Notes: generated by a model not told the origin, from the letters alone. DNA of 43,596 nucleotides from Reyranella soli (GCF_007992495.1 NZ_BKAJ01000121.1:1-43596), one strand, 5' to 3'; positions 8,920 through 17,508 are shown, counted from the first letter of the stretch. Numbers and translations: made by a program.

Positions 8920-10248
8920 ATGTCGCCTCCGGTTACCCGTATCCAAAGCGACGCAGCGTTGCCGCAATCCGCCGACGTCGTCGTGATCGGCGGCGGCATC
9001 GCCGGCATCACGGCTGCCTACCATCTCGCAAAGAAAGGCCATTCGGTCGCGGTGGTGGAGAAGGGTAACGTCGCGGGCGAGCAGTCCAGCCGCAATTGGG
9101 GCTGGTGCCGCCAGCAGCATCGCGATCTGCGCGAGTTGCCGCTGGCGCAGCGCGCCGTCGACATGTGGAGCGGACTGAACGCAGAGCTCGGCGCCGAAAC
9201 CGGCTTTCGCCGCACCGGGCTCGTCTATGTGACGACCAGCCAGGCCGATCTCGACCGGTACGCGAGCTGGACCGACAAGGCGCGCGAGATGCAGATGCAT
9301 AGCCACGTCCTGTCCGCGGCGGACGCCAAGGCGATGACTCCGGGTAGCACCGGTGCCTGGGTCGGCGGCATCCATTCGCCGACCGACGGCCGGGCGGAAC
9401 CGGCTCTCGCTGTGCCAGCGATCGCTGAAGGCGCGCGGCGGCTCGGCGTCACTATCCATCAGGAGTGCGCGGCGCGCGGGCTCGAAACGTCGGCGGGCCG
9501 CGTCTCGGGCGTCGCCACGGAGAAGGGCACGATCCGCACCAGCGCCGTGTTGGTCGCGGGCGGCGTCTGGACCTCGATGTTCTGCCGCCATCACGGCATC
9601 GACATGCCACTGGCCGGCGTGCGCTCGACCTCGTTTTTCACGGCGCCGGCGCCGCAGATCACCGAAGGCGGCATCTCGACGCCCGACATCACGTTCCGCC
9701 GCCGGCTCGACGGCGGCTACACGATCGGCATCAGCGGCCGCGGCATGCTCGAACTCACGCCGCAGGGCCTGATGTATGCCCGGTCGTTCTGGCGTACCTT
9801 CAAGAAGCGCTACAAGCTCGTCACCATCCGCGTCGGCCGCTCCTTCTTCGATGGCCCCGAGGCCATCCTGAACTGGCGCAACGACACGGTCTCGCCGTTC
9901 GAGCGCATGCGCACCTACGATCCGCCGGCCCAGGAGAAGCTGGTGAGCTTCGCGCTGAAGCGCATCGCCGAGCTCTACCCCGAGCTCGCCAACCTGAAGA
10001 TCGTGCACATGTACGGCGGGCTGATCGACTTCACGCCCGACTGGATCCCGGTGATCTCCGCCATCGACAAGTTGCCGGGCCTGCATGTCTCGGCTGGCTT
10101 CAGCGGCCACGGCTTCGGCATCGGCCCGGCGGCGGGGCGGTTGGCTGCCGACATCGTCGCCAACGATTCGCCGATCGTCGATCCGTACCCTTATCGCTAT
10201 AGCCGCCTCGTCGACGGAACGGATCTGGGCGAGCCCGGCTTGATGTGA
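8920..10248 (+). CDS. FAD-dependent oxidoreductase, DAO family
   Basis: A 442-residue flavoenzyme. ADVVVIGGGIAGITAAYHLA gives the FAD-binding fold near residue 20-40, followed by the NWGWCRQQ signature shared with the gene at 13-1338. The C-terminus again has GFSGHGFGIGPAAG. The ATG at 8920 was chosen because AAGGAA lies 9 nt upstream; an upstream in-frame start would add 33 non-conserved residues. It is followed within 8 nt by an Lrp/AsnC regulator and then alanine dehydrogenase. A role in oxidative deamination of an amino acid, with alanine as inducer or product, is plausible (inference). No membrane segment seen. Confidence 0.92.
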   Translation: MSPPVTRIQSDAALPQSADVVVIGGGIAGITAAYHLAKKGHSVAVVEKGNVAGEQSSRNWGWCRQQHRDLRELPLAQRAVDMWSGLNAELGAETGFRRTGLVYVTTSQADLDRYASWTDKAREMQMHSHVLSAADAKAMTPGSTGAWVGGIHSPTDGRAEPALAVPAIAEGARRLGVTIHQECAARGLETSAGRVSGVATEKGTIRTSAVLVAGGVWTSMFCRHHGIDMPLAGVRSTSFFTAPAPQITEGGISTPDITFRRRLDGGYTIGISGRGMLELTPQGLMYARSFWRTFKKRYKLVTIRVGRSFFDGPEAILNWRNDTVSPFERMRTYDPPAQEKLVSFALKRIAELYPELANLKIVHMYGGLIDFTPDWIPVISAIDKLPGLHVSAGFSGHGFGIGPAAGRLAADIVANDSPIVDPYPYRYSRLVDGTDLGEPGLM

Positions 10249-10256
10249 GGCCCGCC

Positions 10257-10745
10257 ATGTCCCTCGATCGTTTTTCAATCGCCCTTCTGAGCGCGCTGGT
10301 TCACGACGGCCGCGCCAGCCATGTCGAGTTGTCCGAAAAGGTCGGCCTGTCGCCCACGGCGTGCGCCCGGCGACAGAAGACGCTCGAGCAGGAAGGCATC
10401 ATCGCCGGCTACCGGGCCGAGGTGGGCTACAAGGCCCTGGGGATGGGCACGACCGTCATCGTCCACATTGCCCTCGACAGCCAGCGCGAGGAGGCCCTGA
10501 ACGCCTTCGAGGTGGCAATCGCCAAGTGCGAGTCGATCGTGAGCTGTTACCTGATGTCCGGCACCGACGACTATCTGGTCGTCGTCGCCGCGCGCGACAT
10601 CGAGGACTACGAGCACATCCACAAGGACCAGCTCTCCCGCCTGCCGCACGTGCTGCGCATCCAGTCCAGCTTCGCCTTGCGGCAGGTGCTCGACCGACCG
10701 CCGTTCCACGCGCTCGCCAAGCGGCTGCAGGTTTCCAGCGCCTAG
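10257..10745 (+). CDS. Lrp/AsnC-family transcriptional regulator
   Basis: A 162-residue protein with the AsnC helix-turn-helix (VELSEKVGLSPTACARRQKTLEQEG in two parts, residues about 23-47) and the C-terminal ligand-binding RAM domain (SCYLMSGTDDYLVVVAARD). GAGG lies 6 nt before the ATG at 10257. A GTG at 10245 in the same frame overlaps the stop of the oxidase but lacks a ribosome-binding site. Lrp-family proteins of this size bind amino acids. Its place between an amino-acid oxidase and alanine dehydrogenase suggests control of both. Confidence 0.92.
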   Translation: MSLDRFSIALLSALVHDGRASHVELSEKVGLSPTACARRQKTLEQEGIIAGYRAEVGYKALGMGTTVIVHIALDSQREEALNAFEVAIAKCESIVSCYLMSGTDDYLVVVAARDIEDYEHIHKDQLSRLPHVLRIQSSFALRQVLDRPPFHALAKRLQVSSA

Positions 10746-10852
10746 CTGGACAATCCGCGCCGGAATCGGGCATCTCTCCCCCATCCGCCGTCGACAAAAG
10801 CTGGGAAACACCGCCTGCCACTCCGTAGAACCGGGGCAGGAGGAAACAAAGC

Positions 10853-11938
10853 ATGCGCGTCGGCGTTCCCAAGGAGATCAAAGTCCACGAATACCGCGTC
10901 GGCCTGACGCCGGAAGCGGTTCGCGAGTACGTCGTCCGTGGTCATTCCGTCGTCGTCGAGAGCGGAGCCGGGCTCGGCATCGGCGCCGACGATGCCGCCT
11001 ACAGCGCGGTCGGCGCCTCGATCGCCGCCAGCGCGGAGAAGGTCTTCGACGCCGCCGAGATGATCGTCAAGGTGAAGGAGCCGCAGCCTCAGGAATGCAA
11101 GCGGCTGCGCGAAGGCCAGATCCTCTTCACCTATCTGCACCTGGCAGCTGATGCCGCGCAGACCAAGGGCCTGATCGATTCGGGCTGCACCGCCGTCGCC
11201 TACGAGACCGTCACCGACGCCACCGGCGGCCTGCCCTTGCTGGCGCCGATGAGTGAAGTGGCCGGCCGGCTCGCCATTGAGGCCGCCGGCAGCGCTCTCC
11301 GGCGCCATGCTGGCGGCCGCGGCCTCCTGATCGGCGGCGTGCCCGGCGTGAAGCCTGCACGCATCGCGGTGATCGGCGGCGGCGTGGTCGGCACGCACGC
11401 CGCGCGCATGGCGGTCGGTCTGGGCGCCGAAGTCGTCATCCTCGACCGCTCCCTGCCGCGGCTGCGCCAGCTCGACGATCTGTTCGCCGGCCGCGTGCGC
11501 ACGCGCTTCTCGACCCTGCACGCCATTGAAGAAGAGGCCGTTGCCGCCGATGTCATCGTCGGCGCCGTGCTGGTGCCGGGCGCCAGCGCGCCCAAGCTCG
11601 TGTCGCGGCAGCTGGTGAGCGCCATGAAGCGCGGCACCGTGCTGGTCGACGTCGCCATCGACCAGGGCGGCTGCTTCGAGACCTCGCATGCGACGACGCA
11701 TGCCGATCCGACCTACGAGGTCGACGGCGTCATCCACTACTGCGTCGCCAACATGCCGGGCTCGGTCCCGCTGACCTCGAGCTATGCGCTGAACAACGCC
11801 ACGCTGCCCTTCGGCCTCGCCCTTGCCGACCGCGGCATGGCGGCGATCGAAGCCGATCCGCATCTCGCCGCCGGCCTCAATGTCCATCGCGGCAAGGTGA
11901 CCAGCAAGGCCGTGGCGGAGAGCCTCGGCCTTCATTGA
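10853..11938 (+). CDS. ald: Alanine dehydrogenase
   Basis: A 361-residue enzyme converting L-alanine to pyruvate, ammonia and NADH, or the reverse. The start MRVGVPKEIKVHEYRVGLTP is diagnostic. Lys75 (VKVKEP) and His96 (YLHLA) match the known substrate-binding and catalytic residues. The Rossmann motif IAVIGGGVVGTHAA and the conserved DVAIDQGGCFETS and NMPGSVPLTSSYALNNAT blocks follow. AGGAGG at 10838-10843 precedes the ATG. It is about 110 nt after the Lrp gene, which commonly regulates ald in alphaproteobacteria. It is followed by a strong terminator. It may supply pyruvate and ammonia from the preceding oxidase pathway or balance alanine pools. Confidence 0.96.
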   Translation: MRVGVPKEIKVHEYRVGLTPEAVREYVVRGHSVVVESGAGLGIGADDAAYSAVGASIAASAEKVFDAAEMIVKVKEPQPQECKRLREGQILFTYLHLAADAAQTKGLIDSGCTAVAYETVTDATGGLPLLAPMSEVAGRLAIEAAGSALRRHAGGRGLLIGGVPGVKPARIAVIGGGVVGTHAARMAVGLGAEVVILDRSLPRLRQLDDLFAGRVRTRFSTLHAIEEEAVAADVIVGAVLVPGASAPKLVSRQLVSAMKRGTVLVDVAIDQGGCFETSHATTHADPTYEVDGVIHYCVANMPGSVPLTSSYALNNATLPFGLALADRGMAAIEADPHLAAGLNVHRGKVTSKAVAESLGLH

Positions 11939-12015
11939 ATTCCGCTGCCATCGGCGGGTCCGAACTCTCCTGGACGAATGATGGCAAGCGCCCTTGGGCG
12001 TTTCCTCCCTAGACT

Positions 12016-12049
12016 GGCCGGAGCCTGAAAAGGCTCCGGCCTCTTTTTT
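12016..12049 (+). terminator. Rho-independent terminator of the oxidase-lrp-ald operon
   Basis: A perfect 10-bp stem (GGCCGGAGCC / GGCTCCGGCC) with a 6-nt TGAAAA loop is followed by TCT6. It lies 77 nt after the ald stop and just before the convergent permease gene. On the minus strand it lacks a good U-tract. Confidence 0.92.
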
Positions 12050-12055
12050 GTCCGG

Positions 12056-12886
12056 TCATCCAGGCACATCCGTACTGCCCCTGCTCCATTCCAGCAGGCG
12101 TCGCTCCACCAGGTCCATGACGGACGTCAGGGTCATCACCAGCAGGGCGACGATGAGGATCAGCGCCAGCACGCCCGCGACGTCGAAGCGGCCGCTGAAG
12201 CTCTGCAGCAGCACGCCGAGACCGCTCTTGGCCGCGATCATCTCGCCGATGACGGCGCCGGCGCTGCAATAGATCAAGGTGAGTTTCAGGCCGGCAAAGA
12301 TGCCGGGCAGCGCCCAGGGAAACCGAACGTGGCGAAACAGCCGCAGCTCGGACGCCCCGAACAGCCGCGACATCAGCAAGAGATCGCGATCGACGTTCTT
12401 CAGCCCGCCCAGCGTGCTCAACAGCATGATGAAATAGCCCAGCGAGAAGGCGAGCACGACCTTCGAGGCGATGCCGATGCCGAACCACAGCACGAACAGC
12501 GGCCCCAGCGCGATGCGCGGCATGCTGTTGAACGCCGTCAGGAAGGGCGAGACGATGCGGTTGAGCCAGTCGTTGCGATCGAGGACGACGGCGCTGGCGA
12601 TGCCGAACACCACCGACAGGGCGAAGGCGATCGTGATCTCGAGCACGGTCGTGCCGAGATCAGGGAAGATCTCGCCGTCGCGGAACAGGTGCCACAGCGA
12701 CTGCGCCACGCTGGCCGGCGTCGAGATGAAGGCGGCGTTGGCAAGGCCCGAGTCGACGGCGCCCTGCCAGGCGAGCAGGATGATGGCGAGGAAGGCGGCC
12801 CGAGCCGCGAAGATCGAGGCCGGCCGGCCGCCAACCGACCGCGCGGCCGAGCCGAGCTTTGCTTCGGAGTTCGCGACGTCGGTCAT
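12056..12886 (-). CDS. ABC transporter permease, NitT/TauT (SsuC-like) family
   Basis: A 276-residue inner-membrane subunit with about six hydrophobic segments. The cytoplasmic EAA loop is visible as GASELRLFRHVRFPWALPG, where it docks on the ATPase. The pattern fits the taurine, sulfonate and nitrate importer class, which also imports aromatic and pyrimidine-like compounds. Its ATG overlaps the stop of the ATPase gene by 4 bp. It is the last gene of the MarR-linked operon running from 16885. The final residues run to within about 7 nt of the ald terminator. Confidence 0.93.
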   Translation of the reverse strand: MTDVANSEAKLGSAARSVGGRPASIFAARAAFLAIILLAWQGAVDSGLANAAFISTPASVAQSLWHLFRDGEIFPDLGTTVLEITIAFALSVVFGIASAVVLDRNDWLNRIVSPFLTAFNSMPRIALGPLFVLWFGIGIASKVVLAFSLGYFIMLLSTLGGLKNVDRDLLLMSRLFGASELRLFRHVRFPWALPGIFAGLKLTLIYCSAGAVIGEMIAAKSGLGVLLQSFSGRFDVAGVLALILIVALLVMTLTSVMDLVERRLLEWSRGSTDVPG

Positions 12887-13647
12887 TGCGCACTCGCTTT
12901 CAAGGCTGTCCAGGTCCTGCGATAGAGATCGTGGTAGCGCTCATCGGCCTGCAGCGCTTCGGCAGAGCGCGGCCGCGCCAGGTCGACGTGGATCTCGTCG
13001 ACGACGCCGATTCCCTTCTTCGACATCACGAGCACGCGGTCGGCGAGCGTGATGGCCTCGCCGATATCGTGGGTCACGAAGACGACGGTGGCGCCGCTCG
13101 TTTCCCACAGGCCGAGCAGCTGGTCGTGCAGCGTGAGCTTGGTCTGGGAATCGAGGGCGCTGAACGGCTCGTCCATGAGATAGACGCTGCGGCCGACGGC
13201 AAAGGCACGCGCCAGCGAGGCACGCTGGCGCATGCCCTGGGAGAGCCGTGAGGGATAAAGGTCGCGGGCGGCGGCCAGACCGACCTTGTCGATGTAGGTC
13301 GCCGCGCGCCGGGCCCGTTCCTCGCGGCCGACACCGGAGAGTTCCAGGCCGTACTCGACGTTGCCCGTCACGGTGCGCCACGGCAGCAGCGCGTCGCGGG
13401 CGAGCACGTAGCAAATGTCGCCGCGCCCGGCGACTGGCGGCGCACCGCCGATGGTCACCGTACCGGCCGCGACAGGCACCAGGCCGGCGATGACGTTCAG
13501 CAGCGTCGTCTTTCCGCAGCCGCTGGCGCCGATCAACGCCACGAACTCGCCGCGCCGCACAGCAAGCTCGACGCCGGTCAGGACATTACGCGCCTGGCCG
13601 AAATTCACGTCGAGGCCGCGGACGCTGATGTCGAGTGAGGCGTTCAT
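12883..13647 (-). CDS. ABC transporter ATP-binding protein, NitT/TauT (SsuB-like) family
   Basis: A 254-residue ATPase. Walker A is GASGCGKTT (40-48), the signature is LSQGMRQR (135-142), Walker B is YLMDEP (156-161) and the switch histidine sits in VTHDIGEA. The Q-loop region reads YVLARDALLPW, where relatives have a glutamine (VFQEPALLPW type). Here the glutamine position, about residue 83, is alanine, which is unusual for an active importer. The gene overlaps the permease start by 4 bp. It is separated from the binding-protein gene by a 114-nt gap filled with a family A palindrome. Substrate unknown. Confidence 0.93.
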   Translation of the reverse strand: MNASLDISVRGLDVNFGQARNVLTGVELAVRRGEFVALIGASGCGKTTLLNVIAGLVPVAAGTVTIGGAPPVAGRGDICYVLARDALLPWRTVTGNVEYGLELSGVGREERARRAATYIDKVGLAAARDLYPSRLSQGMRQRASLARAFAVGRSVYLMDEPFSALDSQTKLTLHDQLLGLWETSGATVVFVTHDIGEAITLADRVLVMSKKGIGVVDEIHVDLARPRSAEALQADERYHDLYRRTWTALKASAQ

Positions 13648-13661
13648 GACCTGTCACCTCT

Positions 13662-13727
13662 GTCACCCCGAGCGCAGCGAGGGGCCTTTAGGGAACGGTA
13701 AAGGTCCCTCGCTGCGCTCGGGATGAC
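13662..13727 (-). repeat. Family A dispersed palindrome, copy 1
   Basis: A 66-bp near-perfect inverted repeat. Its arms start GTCAYCCCGAGCG and continue CAGCGAGGG; the loop is about 8 nt. It lies inside an operon, 34 nt after the stop of the binding-protein gene and 14 nt before the ATPase start. It has the same arms, and the same orientation relative to its upstream gene, as the copy at 20418-20486. One arm position differs between copies with a compensating change in the other arm. Confidence 0.9.
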
Positions 13728-13761
13728 AAAGGGCTGTAGCGGGCGTTTGCCATTCCAGGCG

Positions 13762-14772
13762 CTAGTTGGCACAGCGGAAGCTCTCTTTCGCCGTGTCGGC
13801 GACCACGTCCTTTCGCGTCCTGGCGGCAGCGAGCTGCTTGTTGTCGATCAGGAGCTTGGCCCAGGTGTCGATGGTGTAGGACGTGATCTCGGGTCCGAAG
13901 GTCGGCAGCAGACCCTTCACCATCGTCTTGAAGGCATCCTCGGAAAGGTCCGGCACCTTGACGTACTTCTGCATCAGGGCGACGACTTGGTCGAGATTCT
14001 CCGGCTTGCTGAACCAGCAGTAGGAATCCTCGAGTGACTTGGTAAAGCGCGCCACCACCTCGGGTCTGTCCTTCAGCGTGGAGGTCGACGCCCACCAGCC
14101 GTTGTAGCCCAGGTCATGGAAGACCTTGGGCCCCTGGTTCTTCGAGAGATCGACCACGACGGTGCCTTCGCCGGTCGCGGCCATGATCGACGGCAGCGGC
14201 TCGCCGCCGAGATAGGTGTCGACGGCGCCGCGCTGCAAGGCCGGCCGTGCCGTATTGGGCAGGCCAACGGCGAGGAACGTCACCTCGCTCGCCTTGTAGC
14301 CGGCATCGGTCAGGATGGTCTGCGCCATGAAATGGACGGACACGCCCATCGCCAGCACGCCCCAGTTCTTGCCCAGAAGATCCTTGATGACGGCGGGATA
14401 GCCCTTCGCCAGATCGGGCAGCGGCACGCCCTTGCGCACGATCAGGGCGAACGGGACTTTCACGGTCGAGCCGGTCACGGCGCGCACCGGCAGGCCCTTG
14501 TCGACTGCCAGGATGAGATTGTCCCAGGAGTTGTTGACGAAGGTCACGCTGCCGCTGGCGACAGCCGAGGTCATGGCCGGCCCGCTGGCCACCGGCACGA
14601 GCTCCACATTGAGCCCGTTCTTCTCGAAGAACTTCTGCTCGCTGGCGACCAGCGCCGGCATGGATATCAGCGCGCCGGGATAGTAGCCGACGGTCGCCTT
14701 CTCCTGAGCCCCGGCCGTCGCCGGCACGACGAGGCCGAGAGCCAGCACTCCCCCAATGAATCGATTTCGCAT
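13762..14772 (-). CDS. ABC transporter substrate-binding protein, NitT/TauT family
   Basis: A 336-residue periplasmic receptor. The Sec signal peptide runs from MRNRFIGGVLALGLVVPATAG to a cleavage near AGAQ-E (residue about 23). The mature protein has the family pattern VGYYPGALISMPALVASEQK, FFEKNGLNVELV and a GSVTFVNNSWDNL segment. The ATG at 14772 has an excellent GGGAGGG upstream. The open frame upstream of it is a shadow of the CoA-transferase gene. It lies 17 nt after the CoA-transferase stop and feeds the ATPase and permease downstream. The palindrome after its stop may allow higher expression than the membrane parts. Ligand unknown. Confidence 0.93.
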   Translation of the reverse strand: MRNRFIGGVLALGLVVPATAGAQEKATVGYYPGALISMPALVASEQKFFEKNGLNVELVPVASGPAMTSAVASGSVTFVNNSWDNLILAVDKGLPVRAVTGSTVKVPFALIVRKGVPLPDLAKGYPAVIKDLLGKNWGVLAMGVSVHFMAQTILTDAGYKASEVTFLAVGLPNTARPALQRGAVDTYLGGEPLPSIMAATGEGTVVVDLSKNQGPKVFHDLGYNGWWASTSTLKDRPEVVARFTKSLEDSYCWFSKPENLDQVVALMQKYVKVPDLSEDAFKTMVKGLLPTFGPEITSYTIDTWAKLLIDNKQLAAARTRKDVVADTAKESFRCAN

Positions 14773-14789
14773 GTATTCCCTCCCTTTGT

Positions 14790-15995
14790 TCACCACACTC
14801 CGTCGTCGCGCAGGGCCTGACGTTGCGATGCGTCGTAGCCCAGTTCGCTGAGGACGCTTTCGTTGTCGGCCGCCAGCAGCGGCGGCGCCCGCTCGGGCGC
14901 GACCCGGCGACCGTTGAGCTTGAAGCCGGCCGTCGACAGTGCCGCGTCGCGGCCCTGCTGCGGCAGCTCGATGCGGCGGAACAGGTCGCGCGCGGCGACC
15001 TGTTGTTCCTCCAGCAGCTCGGGCACCGATCGCACCGCGCCGCACGGCACGCCGGCCGCGGCCAGCAGGCCCTCCCATTCGATCGCCGGCCGCTCGCTGA
15101 GGCGCGCCGCGATGAGGGCGCGCAGCGCATCCTGGTTCTGCTTGCGGACGGCGGGCTGGCGAAAGCGCGAATCGGTCAGGAGCTCGGACAGCTCCAGCAC
15201 GCGGCACAGCGCGGCATGCTGCGCCTCGGTATTGGCAACGACGGCGAGTGGCGACGTCCTGGTCGAGAACATGCCCGACGACGGCGAGCCGCTCGCCGCG
15301 GCATTGCCGATCGGCGCGGCCGGTATGCCACCGTTGACATGGCCCGACACGATCGAGCTCATGCCGGCGACGGCGCAATCGAGCATGCCGACATCGACGT
15401 GTTGCGCCTCGCCGCTGCGGTCGCGCTCGCGCAGCGCGGCGACGACTGCGAGGGCAGCCGAAAGGCCGGTCAGGTAATCGACCAGCGGCGGCCCGGTACG
15501 GCTCGGCGCCGTTTCCGGCGTGCCGGTGACCGACATGATGCCGGACACCGCCTGGATGATGTGGTCGTAAGCGGGACGCTCCGCCATCGGCCCGTCCTGA
15601 CCGAAGCCCGAGATCGAGCAGTAGACGATGCGCGGGTTGACGGCCTTGATGTCGTCGAAGCTCACGCCCAGCCGCTTCGCCGTGCCGGGCCGCCAGTTCT
15701 CGATCATGACGTCGACGCCGGCCGCGATCTCGCGCGCGATCTTCACACCGCGCGGATCCTTCAAGTTCAGCGCCACCGAGCGCTTGCCGGCATTGCACGA
15801 CAGGAAGGCGCTGCCGAGGCCCGCGGCTGCCAGGGCCGCGTCGCCGCCTTGGGCGCGCATCCAGTCGCCCTGCGACGGACGCTCGATCTTGATCGTCTCC
15901 GCGCCCAGCAAGGTCAGCATGTAGGAGCAGTAGGGTCCGGCGATGATGCTGGCGAATTCCAGCACGCGCACGCCCTGCAACGGCAGCCGGCTCAT
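14790..15995 (-). CDS. Class III CoA-transferase (CaiB/BaiF family)
   Basis: A 401-residue enzyme that moves CoA between carboxylic acids. The N-terminus VRVLEFASIIAGPYCSYML and GAETIKIERP are typical. The catalytic aspartate is expected at Asp173 in PPLVDYLTG, matching the active-site Asp of formyl-CoA transferase. Its start overlaps the stop of the SMP-30-like gene by 4 bp. Co-occurrence with an importer suggests that the imported carboxylate is activated as a CoA ester (inference). Length is normal for the family. Confidence 0.93.
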   Translation of the reverse strand: MSRLPLQGVRVLEFASIIAGPYCSYMLTLLGAETIKIERPSQGDWMRAQGGDAALAAAGLGSAFLSCNAGKRSVALNLKDPRGVKIAREIAAGVDVMIENWRPGTAKRLGVSFDDIKAVNPRIVYCSISGFGQDGPMAERPAYDHIIQAVSGIMSVTGTPETAPSRTGPPLVDYLTGLSAALAVVAALRERDRSGEAQHVDVGMLDCAVAGMSSIVSGHVNGGIPAAPIGNAAASGSPSSGMFSTRTSPLAVVANTEAQHAALCRVLELSELLTDSRFRQPAVRKQNQDALRALIAARLSERPAIEWEGLLAAAGVPCGAVRSVPELLEEQQVAARDLFRRIELPQQGRDAALSTAGFKLNGRRVAPERAPPLLAADNESVLSELGYDASQRQALRDDGVW

Positions 15996-16885
15996 GGCTT
16001 GAACTCCGGTTCGGCAATCCCGCGCGCGCCGAGGCCCGCGACGGCGAAGAGGTGTCCGGCCAGCGGCTGGGTGCGCCGGGCGGCGTCATCGAGGAAGCGA
16101 CTGGCCGAGGTGACGTAGAGGATGTCGAGGTCCGGCCCGCCGAAGGCACACATGGTGGGATTGGCGACCGGCAAGCGAACATGGCGCACCAGCCGGCCAT
16201 CGGGATCGAACTGGGCAACAGCGCTGCCCCGAAACAATGCCGCCCAGTAGCAGCCGTCGGTATCGACCGTGGCGCCATCGACGAAGCCGTCGATATGGTC
16301 GGTCGAGATGAACAGCCGGCGGTTGGCGAGCGCGCCGGTGGCGAGGTCGAAGTCGCAGCGCCACACCCTGCGCGTCAAGGTGTCAGAGAGGTACATCGTC
16401 CGGTCGTCGGGGCTGAAAGCGATGCCGTTGCCGATCGCGAGGCCGTCCTGCATCAAAACGGGGTCGCTGCCCGACAGCCGCCACAAGGCGCCGGTCGGCG
16501 AGCGATGGTCGGTGTTGACCGAAGCGCACCAGAAGCGGCCGGCGCGGTCGCACTTGCCGTCGTTCAGCCGGTTGGTCGCCGGCCGATCGGCCTCGACGGC
16601 CGCGATCGGCTGCGCGCTGCCACGCTCGGGATCGAGATGCCAGAAGCCGCCCTTGATGCCGGCGATCATGCCGCCGGCCGAGTGGCGGCCGATCGAGCCG
16701 ATGGGCAGGCCGCCGAGCGCGTTGCTCAGCTCCATGCAGCGGATCTCGCCGGTTGCCGGGTCGAGCGCATGGACCTGCGATCGCCAGGCGTCGATCCAGT
16801 AGAGACGCCGCTTCGCTGAATCCCAGTAAGGCGATTCGCCGAGATCGTTGGCGACAGAGGACACGCAGGCGATGTCCGGGCGCAT
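15992..16885 (-). CDS. SMP-30/gluconolactonase/LRE-family protein
   Basis: A 297-residue six-bladed beta-propeller expected to hydrolyse a lactone. The metal-ligand positions are visible: Glu in LGESPYW near residue 17, Asn in TNRLNDGKCDRAGRFW, Asn in GNGIAFSPDD and Asp in DGATVDTDGCYW. It is the first gene of the minus-strand operon and faces the MarR gene across 80 nt. With the CoA-transferase and importer it suggests breakdown of a sugar acid or lactone-forming compound, but the substrate is not readable. No signal peptide. Confidence 0.92.
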   Translation of the reverse strand: MRPDIACVSSVANDLGESPYWDSAKRRLYWIDAWRSQVHALDPATGEIRCMELSNALGGLPIGSIGRHSAGGMIAGIKGGFWHLDPERGSAQPIAAVEADRPATNRLNDGKCDRAGRFWCASVNTDHRSPTGALWRLSGSDPVLMQDGLAIGNGIAFSPDDRTMYLSDTLTRRVWRCDFDLATGALANRRLFISTDHIDGFVDGATVDTDGCYWAALFRGSAVAQFDPDGRLVRHVRLPVANPTMCAFGGPDLDILYVTSASRFLDDAARRTQPLAGHLFAVAGLGARGIAEPEFKP

Positions 16886-16907
16886 CCCCTTCCCTTCGGC
16901 TTAATTA

Positions 16908-16921
16908 GTAGTGATCACTAC
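16908..16921. promoter_or_regulatory. Perfect 14-bp palindrome, probable MarR operator
   Basis: GTAGTGATCACTAC is a perfect palindrome centred between 16914 and 16915 in the 80-nt divergent region between the SMP-30-like gene and the MarR gene. Its size, symmetry and AT-containing arms fit MarR-type operators. It is placed to repress both promoters. Confidence 0.7.
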
Positions 16922-16965
16922 CATATGGCTTGAGCTTTCACACGGTCAAGTGCTAAGCCCTCGCC

Positions 16966-17424
16966 ATGCGAGAGCCGAAGTCCGTCACGGACCTGCTGAC
17001 CTATCGCCTGCTGCGGCTGTCGAACACGCTCGGCCTCTACAGCAACCGTCGCTATCGTGCAGAGTTCGACGTGACGCTGCCGGAATGGCGCGTGATGTCG
17101 ATCATCGCGCTCATGGAAACGACCAGCGCCCAGGAAATCAGCCGGTCGGTCTCGACCGACAAGGCCTGGGTCGGGCTGACCTTGCAGAAGCTCGAGAAGC
17201 GCGGCTTCGTGCGGCGCGTGTCGGACAAGCAGGACGGACGTCGCACGCTGGTCAGTTTCACGCGCCAGGGCAAGGAAGTGCACGACGCCATCCTGGCCAA
17301 CGCCAAACGGCGACAGCGGCGCCTGCTGGGCGCCCTCGGCGAGGATGCCGAGACGGTGTTCGCGGCCATCGAGCGGCTCCAGGCCGAGGCCGACCGCATG
17401 CTGGAAGAGCTCGACGAATCGTAG
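16966..17424 (+). CDS. MarR-family transcriptional regulator
   Basis: A 152-residue winged-helix regulator. The recognition region is TLPEWRVMSIIALMETTSAQEISRSV (in two parts) with a wing at RRVSDKQDGRRTLVSFT, where the DxRxxxV-type motif is clear. It is divergent from the CoA-transferase/ABC operon and separated from it by a perfect palindrome. It probably represses that operon until a small aromatic or organic acid binds. Normal family length; the start at 16966 gives the usual N-terminal dimerisation helix. Confidence 0.93.
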   Translation: MREPKSVTDLLTYRLLRLSNTLGLYSNRRYRAEFDVTLPEWRVMSIIALMETTSAQEISRSVSTDKAWVGLTLQKLEKRGFVRRVSDKQDGRRTLVSFTRQGKEVHDAILANAKRRQRRLLGALGEDAETVFAAIERLQAEADRMLEELDES

Positions 17425-17508
17425 GGGGCGGCGGCGCCGAAGACAGCCGTGCTTTTGTCACGCTGCCGGGGGACACTGCGGCCACCCCGCTGCAACAGGA
17501 GAACCGCC

